Assembly: GCA_018239675.1 (NCBI GenBank)
Contig: JAFEGX010000063.1
Coordinates: forward strand, 1-51,633
Direction: 5' to 3'
DNA length: 51,633 bases
Source of the DNA: Verrucomicrobiota bacterium
GTDB taxonomy: Bacteria; Verrucomicrobiota; Verrucomicrobiia; Opitutales; Opitutaceae
The notes under the pieces were generated by a model, which was not told where the DNA came from, did no database searches, and saw only the letters and a list, made by a program, of their open reading frames with translations. Numbering within the stretch: the stretch's first letter is position 1; each line of letters begins with the position of its first letter. The translations under genes and the position numbers were made by a program. Below are positions 36,087 to 45,700 of the stretch, in pieces.

Positions 36087-37103
36087 ATGTCCCCGCAGCG
36101 TTTCAGCGAGCTCACGACCAGGTTTTCCCACCTGCGGGTGGGCGTCGTCGGCGATGTCTCGCTCGACCGCTACTTTGACATCGACCCGGCCAGGGCGGAA
36201 ATCTCGCTCGAGACGGGCCTGCCGGTCCACAACGTGGTGCGGGTCCGGTGCTCGCCTGGTGCCGCCGGCAACATCCTCCAGAATCTCGGCGCCCTCGGGG
36301 CCCGGCCGCTGTATCCGGTGGGCTTCTGCGGCGACGACGGCGAGGGCTTCGAGCTGCTCAAGGCGCTGCGCCGGGTGCCCGGGGTGCAGCTCGACCATTT
36401 CCAGCGCACCGCCGAGCGCCGGACCTTCACCTACACGAAACCCCTCCTGCAGGCGCCGCCGAAGGCTCCGGTGGAGCTGTCGCGGCTCGACCTCAAGAAC
36501 TGGGAGCCCACGCCCGCCGACCTCGAGGCCCGGCTGATCGCGTCGCTGCGCGCGCTCGCCCCGTCGCTCGACGCGCTGGTGGTGATGGACCAGGCCGGCG
36601 TGCCGGGCGTGGGAGTGGTGAGCGACGCCGTCCTGGCCACCGTCGGCGAGCTGGCGGCCGCGCGTCCGTCGCTGGTCGTAACGGCCGACAGCCGTCACGG
36701 GCTCGGGCGTTTTCCCCCGCTGGTCTTCAAGATGAACGCCGCCGAGTTCGCCACGCTCACCGGCGGTGCCGCCTCCGCGCTGCCCGACCTGCTCCGGGGC
36801 GTCGAGCGGCTGGCCGCCCGGAACGGCCGGCCGGTGTTCATCACGCTCGCCGAGCGGGGCATCGTCGGGGCCGGCCCGGGCGCGCCCGCGGTGCACCTGC
36901 CCGCCCTTCCCGTGCGCGGGGAGATCGACATCGTGGGGGCCGGCGACGCCGTGACCGCCGCGCTCACGCTCGCGCTGGCCGCGGGCGCCACCCTGCCGGA
37001 GGCGATGACGCTCGCGCAGGCGGCGGCCTCGATCGTGATCCACCAGCTCGGGACGACGGGCGCCGCGTCCGTGCCGGAGCTCCGGGCGCTGCTGTTCCCA
37101 TGA
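36087..37103 (+). CDS. PfkB-family sugar kinase, HldE/RfaE kinase-domain-like
   Basis: 338 residues from the ATG at 36087. The ribokinase fold is visible: VVGDVSLDRYFDID near the start, PGAAGNILQNLGALGA (sugar-binding GG-like loop), FKMNAAEFATLTG, and the catalytic/anion-hole DIVGAGDAVTAAL. Overall order resembles the kinase half of HldE, which phosphorylates D-glycero-manno-heptose 7-phosphate for LPS core synthesis. The nucleotidyltransferase half is absent. The glycosyltransferase of heptosyltransferase type that overlaps its stop (ATGA) supports a cell-envelope role, though the exact sugar is not proven. Confidence 0.82.
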   Translation: MSPQRFSELTTRFSHLRVGVVGDVSLDRYFDIDPARAEISLETGLPVHNVVRVRCSPGAAGNILQNLGALGARPLYPVGFCGDDGEGFELLKALRRVPGVQLDHFQRTAERRTFTYTKPLLQAPPKAPVELSRLDLKNWEPTPADLEARLIASLRALAPSLDALVVMDQAGVPGVGVVSDAVLATVGELAAARPSLVVTADSRHGLGRFPPLVFKMNAAEFATLTGGAASALPDLLRGVERLAARNGRPVFITLAERGIVGAGPGAPAVHLPALPVRGEIDIVGAGDAVTAALTLALAAGATLPEAMTLAQAAASIVIHQLGTTGAASVPELRALLFP

Positions 37104-38131
37104 GTGCAATCGCCGAGCGCGTTGAGTTCGCCCCGCCCGCGCATCGCGCGCGCCGCGGCACCCGGCCGACCTTGCTCGTCGCGGAATTCCGCGGCACCGG
37201 CGACATCGCGATCCTGATCCCTTTCCTGCGCTCGGCGCTGGCGCGCTACGACGTGACCCTGCTGGCGGTGCCGAACGCCGGCAACCTGCTCCGCCGCTTC
37301 GCGCCGGAGGTCGAGCTCATCCCGTGCATCGCCCCGTGGGCGCTCTTCTCCGGCGGCCGCGACCTGCCGCGTTGGCCGTGGCGCACGCTGGGCCGGGTGC
37401 TGCGCGAGCTGCGTTCGCGCCGCTACGCGGCGGCGGTGTCGATCTGGCCGGTAGCCTCGGACCACGTTTTCCTGCGCCTGGCGCGGCCGGGCCAGCTCCT
37501 CGGCTACGGGCGGCCGGGGCTGGGCTGGCTGCTCGACCGCGACCTGGCGAACGGCGGCCACACCCACCGTCCCGCGGCCTGGCGGAAGCTCGCCGCGGAA
37601 CTGCGCCTGCCGGAGGTGCCCGCCGCGCAGGCCCGGCTGCAGCCGCCGGTCTCGCCGCGGCGCCTCGTGCTGCATTCCGGCGCGTCGCAGCCGCTGCGGG
37701 TCTGGCCGCTCGACCGGTACGCCGAGGTGCTGCGGCGGCTGCGCGAGCGCGGCTGGGATCCGGTGATCCTGTGCGACCGGCCGCAGCTGGCCGAGTGGCG
37801 GCGGCTCGGCGAGGCCGGCGCCCGGGTGGTCGCAGGCATGGATGAGATGGTCGACACCATCGCCGGCGCGGCGGTCTTCCTCGGCAACGACTCCGGCCCC
37901 GGCCACATCGCCGCGCTCTGCGGCGTGCCCACGTTCACGATCTTCGGTCCCCAGGTCCCCGAGCTCTTCGCGCCCGGCCACCCGCAGGCCGGCTGGATCG
38001 AGGGCCGCGCCTGCCCGCACAAGCCGTGCTTCGACCACTGCCGCTACCCAGAGCCATTCTGCCTGACCGGCATCGACGTCGAGTCCGGCTGGGCCGCCCT
38101 CGACCGGTGGCTCCGCCGATTTGCCGACTGA
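37100..38131 (+). CDS. Glycosyltransferase family 9 (heptosyltransferase-like)
   Basis: 343 residues. GT9 signature VFLGNDSGPGHIAALCGVP plus TFTIFGPQ near the C-terminus, and LVAEFRGTGDIAILIPFL in the N-terminal nucleotide-sugar domain, where heptosyltransferases have a GDxxLxxP-like pattern. It should add a heptose-like sugar to lipopolysaccharide core on the cytoplasmic membrane face. A Cys-rich tail (CPHKPCFDHCRYPEPFC) is a common GT9 ending. Its start overlaps the PfkB kinase stop by 4 bases. Confidence 0.86.
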   Translation: MSAIAERVEFAPPAHRARRGTRPTLLVAEFRGTGDIAILIPFLRSALARYDVTLLAVPNAGNLLRRFAPEVELIPCIAPWALFSGGRDLPRWPWRTLGRVLRELRSRRYAAAVSIWPVASDHVFLRLARPGQLLGYGRPGLGWLLDRDLANGGHTHRPAAWRKLAAELRLPEVPAAQARLQPPVSPRRLVLHSGASQPLRVWPLDRYAEVLRRLRERGWDPVILCDRPQLAEWRRLGEAGARVVAGMDEMVDTIAGAAVFLGNDSGPGHIAALCGVPTFTIFGPQVPELFAPGHPQAGWIEGRACPHKPCFDHCRYPEPFCLTGIDVESGWAALDRWLRRFAD

Positions 38132-38159
38132 TTCGCGCCGCCCAACCCCACCCCGACCC

Positions 38160-38942
38160 ATGCTGGAAAACAAGTCCGCCATCGTCACCGGTTCCACGAG
38201 CGGAATCGGGCTCGGCATCGCGCGCGCCCTCGGCCGCGCCGGCGCCAACGTCATGCTCAACGGCTTCGGCGAAACCACCGCGCTCGAGCGGCTCTGCCGC
38301 GAGCTGGCGGCCGGGTCCCGCGGCCGCGTCGCCTACCACGCCGCTGATGTCTCTCGCCCCGCCGAGGTGCGCGCGCTGGTCGCCGCGGCGGAGCAGGCCT
38401 TCGGCGCCGTCGACCTCCTCGTCAACAACGCCGGCATCCAGTTCGTCTCCCCGGTCGAGGATTTTCCCGAGGAGCGGTGGACCGCGGTGCAGGACACGAT
38501 CCTCAACTCGAGCTTCCACGCGATCCGCGCCGTGCTCCCGGGCATGAAGCGCCGCAACTGGGGCCGCATCGTCAACGTCGTGTCGGTCCATGGCCTGGTC
38601 GCCTCGCCCTTCAAGGCGGCCTACATCGCCGCCAAGCACGGCCAGATCGGCCTCACGCGCACGGTCGCGCTCGAGGTCGCGGAGACCGGCGTCACCTGCA
38701 ACGCGGTCTGCCCCGGCTACGTCCTCACCCCGCTGGTCGAGGGCCAGATCGAGAGCCAGGCCAAGGTGCACAACCTCTCGCGCGAGCGGGTCATCCGCGA
38801 CGTCCTGCTGGCCGCGCAGCCGTCCAAGCGCTTCGTCGAGATCGACGAGGTCGCCGCGCTCGTCGTCTTCCTCTGCGGCGACGCGGCCAAGTCGATCACC
38901 GGCGCCGCCATCCCCATCGACGGCGGGTGGACGGCTCGCTGA
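38160..38942 (+). CDS. Short-chain dehydrogenase, D-3-hydroxybutyrate dehydrogenase-like
   Basis: 260 residues. Cofactor motif VTGSTSGIGLGIARALG, NNAGIQF, a serine in VVSVHGLVASP, the catalytic YIAAKHG (YxxxK), and the C-terminal IPIDGGWTAR. NNAGIQFVSPVEDFP, NSSFHAIRAVLPGMK and CPGYVLTPLVE closely follow bacterial D-beta-hydroxybutyrate dehydrogenases (BdhA), which oxidise 3-hydroxybutyrate to acetoacetate with NAD. The name is by family likeness; no PHB genes adjoin. It follows the GT9 gene by 28 bases, so it may share its transcript. Confidence 0.82.
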   Translation: MLENKSAIVTGSTSGIGLGIARALGRAGANVMLNGFGETTALERLCRELAAGSRGRVAYHAADVSRPAEVRALVAAAEQAFGAVDLLVNNAGIQFVSPVEDFPEERWTAVQDTILNSSFHAIRAVLPGMKRRNWGRIVNVVSVHGLVASPFKAAYIAAKHGQIGLTRTVALEVAETGVTCNAVCPGYVLTPLVEGQIESQAKVHNLSRERVIRDVLLAAQPSKRFVEIDEVAALVVFLCGDAAKSITGAAIPIDGGWTAR

Positions 38943-38953
38943 GTCATTCTTTC

Positions 38954-39085
38954 GCCACGAAGGGCACCAAGCACACGAAGCTCCGGATGCTCCACCGGAA
39001 GCAACGGAAGCCAATCGGGCTCGCCTCGGCTTCCTCCGTTGCCTCCTGTGCAAAGGAGCTTGGTGCGCTTCGTGCGCTTTGTGGC
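38954..39085. repeat. Nested composite palindrome (two element families)
   Basis: The outer arms are of the CACGAAGGGCACCAAG type (left GCCACGAAGGGCACCAAGCA, right ...GGTGCGCTTCGTGCGCTTTG). Inside them sit arms of the other family: GGAAGCAACGGAAGCC against GGCTTCCTCCGTTGCCTCC. So one palindrome is inserted within, or grown around, another. It lies between the convergent SDR and tnaA genes. Confidence 0.82.
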
Positions 39086-39089
39086 AATC

Positions 39090-40484
39090 CTACACGATCA
39101 GCCCGCCCTGGACCGGTTCGAACCGGGCGGTGAAGTGCCGCAGCACGTCGGGCGCCGAGGTGAACTTCAGGCCCCGCACCCTCTCGCGCAGGCGGTGGAC
39201 GTGCAGGATGACCTCGCCGAGGTAGTCGACATGGCTCTGGGTGTACACGCGGCGCGGAAACGCCAGCCGGACCAGCTCCATGGCGGCGGGTTTCTCGGTG
39301 CCGTCGGGCTGGCGGCCAAACATCACGGAGCCGATCTCCACGCCGCGCACGCCGCCCTCGAGGTAGAGCACGCAGGACAGCGCCCAGGCCGGGAATTCCG
39401 CCGGCGGGACGTGCGGCAGGAAGGCCTTGGCGTCGATATACACCGCATGGCCGCCGGTCGGCTGCACGATCGGCACGCCGGCTTCCGTCAGCACGTCGCC
39501 GAGGTACTCGATCGAGCGGATGCGGTAGCGGAGATAATCCTCCTCCAGCGCCTCGTAGAAGCCGACCGCCAGCGCCTCGAGGTCGTAGCCGGCGAGGCCG
39601 CCGTAGGTTGGGAAGCCCTCGGTCAGGATCAGGTTGTTGCGGGCGCGCTCGGTCCAGCCCGCGTCGTTCATCGCCAGGAAACCGCCGATGTTCGCCATGC
39701 CGTCCTTCTTCGCGCTCATCGTTGCGCCGTCGGCGCACTCAAACATCGCCCGGGCGATCTCCAGCGGCGTCCGCTCGGCCTGGCCCGGCTCGCGCTGCTT
39801 GATGAACCACGCGTTCTCGGCAAAGCGGCAGCAGTCGAGGAACAGCGGGATCCCATGGCGCCGGCAGAGATCGCGCGCGCCCTGGATGTTCGCCAGCGAG
39901 ACCGGCTGGCCGCCGCCGGAGTTGTTCGTGACCGTGATCATCGCCAGCGGCACGCGGCCGCGGTGCTCCGTGAGGCAGCGCTCCAGCGCGGCGAGGTCGA
40001 GGTTGCCCTTGAACGGCGCCCGCAGCTGCGGCTGGCGGCCCTCGGGCACCGGCAGGTCGAGCGCGGTCGCGCCGCGCGCCTCGATGTTGGCCCGCGTCGT
40101 GTCGAAATGCGTGTTGCTCGGGACGATGTCGCCCGGCTTCAGCACCGTCGTGAAAAGCACGCGCTCGGCCGCGCGGCCCTGGTGCGTCGGCAGCACGTGC
40201 TTCAGGCCCGTGATGTCCCGCACTGCCGCCTCGAAGCGGTAGAACGAGTCGGCGCCGGCGTACGACTCGTCGCCGCGCATCATGCCCGCCCACTGGTACT
40301 TTGACATCGCCCCGGTGCCGGAGTCGGTCAGCAGATCGATCAGCACGTCCTCCGCGTGCAGCAGGAACGGGTTGTACCCGGCCGCCGTCAGGGCGGCGAC
40401 GCGCTGCTCGCGCGTGGTGAAGCGGATGGGCTCAACCGACTTGATCCGGAAGGGCTCGATGATCGTGCGGAACGGGGAGTGCAT
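39090..40484 (-). CDS. tnaA: Tryptophanase (tryptophan indole-lyase)
   Basis: 464 residues from the ATG at 40484; an in-frame ATG at 40505 is possible. PLP beta-eliminating lyase: LIDLLTDSGTGAM, LPTHQGRAAE, the Schiff-base lysine in TMSAKKDGM (K260), EGFPTYGGLAG. Tyrosine phenol-lyase is the close alternative, and long stretches do look TPL-like (QWAGMMRGDESYAG). At the two residues that distinguish them in the family, it has Asp (D128 in HFDTTR) and Ile (I384 in GVEIGS), as tryptophanases do, not Thr and Arg. It should yield indole, pyruvate and ammonia. No tnaB permease adjoins, and the upstream region shows no Trp-rich leader peptide. Confidence 0.85.
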   Translation of the reverse strand: MHSPFRTIIEPFRIKSVEPIRFTTREQRVAALTAAGYNPFLLHAEDVLIDLLTDSGTGAMSKYQWAGMMRGDESYAGADSFYRFEAAVRDITGLKHVLPTHQGRAAERVLFTTVLKPGDIVPSNTHFDTTRANIEARGATALDLPVPEGRQPQLRAPFKGNLDLAALERCLTEHRGRVPLAMITVTNNSGGGQPVSLANIQGARDLCRRHGIPLFLDCCRFAENAWFIKQREPGQAERTPLEIARAMFECADGATMSAKKDGMANIGGFLAMNDAGWTERARNNLILTEGFPTYGGLAGYDLEALAVGFYEALEEDYLRYRIRSIEYLGDVLTEAGVPIVQPTGGHAVYIDAKAFLPHVPPAEFPAWALSCVLYLEGGVRGVEIGSVMFGRQPDGTEKPAAMELVRLAFPRRVYTQSHVDYLGEVILHVHRLRERVRGLKFTSAPDVLRHFTARFEPVQGGLIV

Positions 40485-40855
40485 GCGCGCGGGGAACGCG
40501 CCCATTCCATCGTGTGGCCGCCCGGGGTCGAGATTCCGGAGGTAGGCCAAAAGTAGTAAAAGCGGCCGCGTCACCCCCATGCCCGGGAGGCCACGGGAAA
40601 TGGCGGGCCCCCGGACTCCATTCGTTTCGTTGCCCGCGGCGGCATCGCGGTTCGTCGCAAGTCGTTCCACCGGCGTGGCGAAGCCCGGTGAAACCGGGCG
40701 GATTTGGCCGGGCGGAAGGTTTTCCGCGAACCGGGAGGCTTCGCCGCTGTCTAGCGCCGCTCTGTTGTTGTCCCCGTTCGGTCCTCGCCTTGGCCAGCCA
40801 GGGCGCCCGCGCTCCGTCCCGAACGGGATAGTTTCCTCCAAACCGTTTCTGCGCC
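40485..40855. other. 371-bp divergent gap with a nested stem structure
   Basis: No gene is visible. GGCGAAGC (40677-40684) pairs with GCTTCGCC (40738-40745), enclosing two hairpins: CCGGT-GAA-ACCGG (40685-40697) and GCGGAA-GGTT-TTCCGC (40712-40727). This forms a three-way-junction-like fold readable on either strand. A 9-bp inverted pair, CCCGTTCGG (40773-40781) and CCGAACGGG (40819-40827), lies nearer the Ig-like gene. It matches no riboswitch class I can recall. Confidence 0.4.
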
Positions 40856-42271
40856 ATGAACAAGCTGTTGTCCTCCTGGCCGGCGCTCGTCGCCTGCGTC
40901 CTTGCGCTGGCGGTCCGGCCCGCCCTTGCCCAGACGCCCTCGACCGACGCCGCGCCCGTCATCACCCTGCAACCGTCGTCGCTGGCCGTGCTCGCCGGCG
41001 CTTCCGCGACCTTCACCGTCGTGGCCACCGGCTCGCCCGCCCCCACCTATCGCTGGTTCCGAAACGGCCGGCCCATCGAGGGCGCCACCAACCCGACCTA
41101 CACCCTCGTCAATGTCGGCGCGGGCGATGTCGGCGAATACCAGGTCACCGTCACCAACCGCGCTGGCCAGGTGACGTCGAACCGGGTGGCGCTCAATCTC
41201 ACGCTGCAGGCGGGGGTCGTGACCGCCGGCCCCGACAGCCAGACCGTGAACGCCGGCGACACCGCCACCTTCCACGTCACCACCGTTGGCACCGGCCTCA
41301 CCTACCGCTGGCGGCACAACGGCCGGCTGCTCGACAACTCCACCGACACGCTGACGCTGACCAACGTGGGCTCCTACCTTGACGGCACCTACACGGTGGC
41401 CGTTTCCGCCGGCGGCCAGCTCGCCGCCATCTATGCCGCCGGCCTCACCGTCCATGTGGACGCCCGCCTCACGAATCTTTCCGCCCGCGGCCAGGTCGGC
41501 GACGGCGACGAGGTTCTGATCGTCGGCTTCGTGCTGCGCGGCCAGGGCACCAAGCCGATCCTCCTGCGCGGCATCGGGCCCACGCTCGGCACCGGGTTCG
41601 GGGTCGAGGGCGCGCTGGCCACCCCCGAGCTCACGCTCTTCGGGATCGGGCGCGACGGCATGACGACTGTCAGCAACCAGGCCTGGGGCGGCGGCGCCGA
41701 TCTCGTGCAGGCGTTCGCCGACGTCGGCGCGTTTCCCCTGGCGGCCGATTCGAAGGACTCGGCTCTGTTGGAGCCGCTGTCAGCGGGACTCTACACCGCC
41801 CACGTCACCGGGGTGAACGGCTCGTCCGGGATCGCGCTGGCGGAACTCTATGACGTTGCGCCGACGGTCGGCTCGCCCGCCCTCGTGAACATCTCGGCCC
41901 GCGCCAACGTGGGCTCGGCCGGCGGCACGCTCATCGCAGGCTTCGTCGTGACCGGCACCACCTCGGAAAGCGTGCTGGTGCGCGGCGTGGGGCCCAGTCT
42001 CGGCACCCTCTTCGGCATGCGGCGCGCGCTCGGCGCGTCGCACGTGGCGCTGTTCGACAGCCAGGGCAACCAGGTCGCGGCCGACGACGATTGGGAGGCG
42101 GATCCGGAGGTGCCCGATGCCTGCGACCGGGTGGGCGCTTTCCATCTGCCGCACGGCTCCCACGACTCGACCCTGCTGGTGACCCTCAAGCCGGGCGTCT
42201 ACACCGTGCAGGTGACCGGCCGTGCCGGCGCCACCGGCGTTGGCCTCGCCGAGATCTACGAAGTGCGCTGA
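40856..42271 (+). CDS. Secreted Ig-like protein with paired LSARG/GFV repeats
   Basis: 471 residues with a signal peptide (ALVACVLALAVRPALA|Q). Two I-set-like Ig domains follow (about 33-118: FTVVATGSPAPTYRWFRNG, GEYQVTVTNRAG; about 120-200: FHVTTVGTGLTYRWRHNG, GTYTVAVSAGG). Then come two copies of a roughly 130-residue unit (about 203-333 and 343-470), each running LTNLSARG/VNISARA, LI.GFV, LLRGIGPTLGT/LVRGVGPSLGT, FG...GAL, and closing with GIALAELYDV/GVGLAEIYEV. These repeats are common at the C-termini of Opitutaceae surface proteins. Likely an adhesive or structural exoprotein; no catalytic motif seen. Confidence 0.82.
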   Translation: MNKLLSSWPALVACVLALAVRPALAQTPSTDAAPVITLQPSSLAVLAGASATFTVVATGSPAPTYRWFRNGRPIEGATNPTYTLVNVGAGDVGEYQVTVTNRAGQVTSNRVALNLTLQAGVVTAGPDSQTVNAGDTATFHVTTVGTGLTYRWRHNGRLLDNSTDTLTLTNVGSYLDGTYTVAVSAGGQLAAIYAAGLTVHVDARLTNLSARGQVGDGDEVLIVGFVLRGQGTKPILLRGIGPTLGTGFGVEGALATPELTLFGIGRDGMTTVSNQAWGGGADLVQAFADVGAFPLAADSKDSALLEPLSAGLYTAHVTGVNGSSGIALAELYDVAPTVGSPALVNISARANVGSAGGTLIAGFVVTGTTSESVLVRGVGPSLGTLFGMRRALGASHVALFDSQGNQVAADDDWEADPEVPDACDRVGAFHLPHGSHDSTLLVTLKPGVYTVQVTGRAGATGVGLAEIYEVR

Positions 42272-42344
42272 ATGGCTCCACGTGCCGCGGTCCGATCCGC
42301 CGGGCCGCGGCCTTCCGTCGAACCAAATGCCGGCAAGAAGCCAC

Positions 42345-42452
42345 CCACCCTCGCTAATCCGCGCTGATTTCCATCGAACCCAATTAGCGAGGATTAGCGA
42401 AGATTAGTGGTTCCTCTCCGTCTGCTCCGTTCCCTCCGTTGCCTCCTGTGCC
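42345..42452. repeat. Composite palindromic element, TTAGCGAAGATTAGTGG type (left outer arm missing)
   Basis: The inner inverted repeat (CTCGCTAATCCGCGCTGATT against AATTAGCGAGGATTAGCGAA) is present. Only the right outer arm (CCGTTCCCTCCGTTGCCTCC) is seen, so it is a truncated member of the family at 34494 and 51465. Confidence 0.78.
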
Positions 42453-42476
42453 AGCAACCCGGCGCGGCGTGCGCGC

Positions 42477-42734
42477 TCAGCGCAGCATCGCGATGAGGCG
42501 GCTGCGGGTGGGCACGCCGCACTTGCGGAGGCAGGCGCTGACCTGGTTCTTCACCGTGGCCTCGGACTTGCCGAGGAGCGAGGCGATCTCGCGATTGCTC
42601 AGGCCCTCGCTCAGGTAGCGGGCCACCACGCGCTCGGCGGGCGAGAACCGCGTCAGCCGGGATCCGAACGATCCCAGGCCGGCGCTGATCTCGACCCAGC
42701 TGGCGGTGGGGGAAGGCGATTGCTCGGCGATCAT
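42477..42734 (-). CDS. Stand-alone LuxR/GerE helix-turn-helix protein
   Basis: 85 residues, almost only a GerE DNA-binding domain: FSPAERVVARYLSEGLSNRE, IASLLGKSEATVKNQVSACL. No receiver or ligand domain precedes it. It starts 16 bases after the stop of the multi-thioredoxin gene on the same strand, so it is probably the last gene of the FecI-FecR-receptor unit and may regulate it or compete with a full-length regulator. Confidence 0.82.
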   Translation of the reverse strand: MIAEQSPSPTASWVEISAGLGSFGSRLTRFSPAERVVARYLSEGLSNREIASLLGKSEATVKNQVSACLRKCGVPTRSRLIAMLR

Positions 42735-42750
42735 GGCGAACGCGGCCGGC

Positions 42751-45700
42751 TCACTCGCGCTTCTTCAGGTCCTCGGCACCCTTCGCGACCAGCGCGGGGT
42801 CGACCTTGATGCCGGCCTTGGCCAGCGCGGCCTCGAGGATGACCTCGCCCTTCAGGTAGCCCGTGACAAGCGCGACGATCGTGCCGTCGCGGTCGATCAC
42901 GAACTGCTGCGGGATGCCGCCGACGCCATAGAGCTTGTGCGAGACGCGGTCCGGCGAGCGTTCCGCCGGGTCGTGCGAGAAGTTGAGGTCCGGGAATTTC
43001 TCCTGGTTCCGCTTCACCCACCCTTCAAAGGCCTTGCGGCTGTCGCTGGTGCACGAGGCGAGCACGACGACGCCCTGGTCCTTGTAATGGGCGGCAACCT
43101 CCTGGGTGTGGGGCATCGAGGCGATGCACGGGCCGCACCACGTCGCCCAGAAATCGAGGATGACCACCTTGCCCTTGTAGTCGGAGAGCTTCACCGGCTT
43201 GCCGGCGGCATCGATGCCCGTGAAGTCGGGGGCCTTGGCGCCCACCTTGAGCAGGTCGACCTTGGCCTCGGGTGCCTTGGGCTTCGTCTCCTCGTGGGTC
43301 CAGACGCGCTGCGGCCTGTCCTCGGGAGCGAGCTTGATGCCGGCCCGCAGGAGCAGGTTCGAGAGCGCCTCGCGGTTGCGGGGCCCGCCACCGACATAGA
43401 TGCCCACCGCGTCGCCGTGCGCGTCGACGACGATCGCGTTCGGGACCGGCATCATCACGCCGCCCGTGAAGCTCATCGGGATGACCTTGCCGAAGTACCC
43501 CCGCGAAACTTCGCGGAACGCCTTTTTCTCGTCATCCGTCAGCTGCGAGAATTCCTTGGCCGGGCGCGGCGCCCCGCCCGCCGGATCGAACACGACCGGA
43601 AACGCGTACTTGCTCCCCTGCTCCTTGCGCCAGCCGTCGTAGGCGGCGCGATCGGCGTAGGCGGCGACGCCCAAGATCAGCAGGCCCTGGTCCGCGTAGC
43701 GGCGGGAGAATTCGTTGTACAGCGCCAGGCCTCCTTCATCGATGCCCTGGCCGGCGGACCAGAAGACGATGACGGTGGTCTTGCCCTTGGATAGGTCGGA
43801 GAACTTGACCGGCTTGCCGGCCGCATCCTCGGCGGTGAAATCGCCGACCGGCTTGCCGGCCGCAATGGCGCCGACGCCCTCGAAGAACGGCGGCGGCGGA
43901 TTTTTCTCCGCCTCGCGCTGGCGCTCCTCGCTGGCGGCCTCCTCCTCCTCGGCGCGCTGCAGGGCCTTCTTGCCCTCCGCCGCGCGGGCCGGATCCATCT
44001 TCACGCCCGCCAGCGCCAGCGCGCCCTCCGTGCGGGCGTCGTTCTCGCCGCCGTTGCCCACGATGGCGGCGACGATCTTGCCGTCGCGGCCAATCACGAA
44101 CTGGGTCGGGATGCCGGAGACGCCGTACAGGGTGGACGAGGCGCGCTGCTCGAAGTCCGGCGTGCCGCGGGCCTTCGGGTCGAACACGAAGCGCAGGTCC
44201 GGGTACTTCGGCTGGTTCGCCGGGATCCACTTCTTGAAATTCGGGATGGTGTCGCTCGTGCCCGAGGCGATGACGACCACGTCCTGGTCCTTGTATTGGG
44301 CCGCGATCTTCTGCGTGTGCGGCATCGAGGCGATGCACGGGCCGCACCACGTCGCCCAGAAGTCGAGGATGACCACCTTGCCCTTGAGCGAGGAGAGCTT
44401 CAGCTCCTGGTCGTTCACGTCCCGCATCACAAAGTCCGGCGCCACGGTGCCGGGCTTGAGCAGCGTCAGGTGCGGCGCGGCGGCCTGGTTGCCTTTCGGC
44501 ACGATGGTGGCCGGGCGGACGCTCGAGCCCTTCGGGAAAAACACCTTGGGCTTGTCCTCCGTCGCGAGGTCGACGCCGGCCAGCATCAGCAGGTTGGCGA
44601 GCGTGTCATGCGTGGCCGGGCCGTAGCCCGCGTAGGAACCGACCAGCTGCCCCTTCGGATTGACCACGATCGTGGTCGGCAGCGGCGTGAGGCTGTTGGC
44701 GTCACCCGACACCTGGGCCATCACGGTCTTGGCGATCGCGTCCCTGCCCGCGGGCTTGCCGACGGGATCGAACACCGTCGCGAAGGTGTACTGGCCCGCA
44801 TGCTCCTTGAGCCACTTGTCGTAGTTCTCGCGCGTGTCGAAGCAGCAGACCCCGAGAACGACGACGCCCTTGTCGGCGTATTTCCGGCTGAGTTCCTGGT
44901 AGTGCGGCATCGCCTTCTGGCACGGGCCGCACCAGGTGGCCCAGAAATCGAGGACGACCGTCTTGCCCTTGGCGTAGTCGGAGAACTTCGCCTCCTTGCC
45001 CTCGGGGGTGAGGACGGTGAAGTCCGGCAGCGCGTCGCCGGCCTTGACGTGGCCGTAGCTCTCGCGGAAGCCCGGCCTCGGGCCCGCCGCGGGGGCCAGC
45101 AGCCCGCCGCCCATCATCGGCATGGCACCGGGGTGGGCGGACTTCGCGAGCTCGTCGAACACCGTTTTCACGGCGGCGGCGTCCGCGTCGGTCAGCTTGA
45201 TCTCGGCCCGGGAGAGCGCATAGCGGACCCAGGCGGCGGTCTTCGCGCCCATGCCGATGATGCCGCCGCGGAAGTCGCCGTCGGCCCCGACCACGAGGTT
45301 GGCCGGGAACATGCCGACACCGAAATTCACGTTGATGGCGGACTCCATGAAGGCCTTGCCGGCCGGATCCCAGGCAATGTGGTAGCCGAGGGCGGCGGCG
45401 TGGGCCTTCGCCCAGGCGTCGAAATCGGCGCGCTCGGTGGCGACGTTGATCGCCCAGACGACGAGGCCCTGGTCCTTGTAGGTCGCGTAGAGCTTGGCGA
45501 CGTCATCGCCCGGGGCGCGGGCGCCGGTCCAGAACGAAACCAGCACGGGCTTGCCCTTGAACGACGAGAGCTTCACCTCGCGGCCGTCAACGCCGACGAC
45601 GGTGAGATCCGGGACCTTGTCGCCGTATTTTGCCGTCCCAAAATGGTTGGTCGGGGGCGAGATCGCCGCCGTCTTGGTCATCGCGGGGATCGACTTGGGC

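Noticed and set aside
39110..39130. GGTTCGAACC resembling a tRNA T-loop
   Set aside because: It lies inside the conserved C-terminal coding region of tnaA and no acceptor or anticodon stems surround it.
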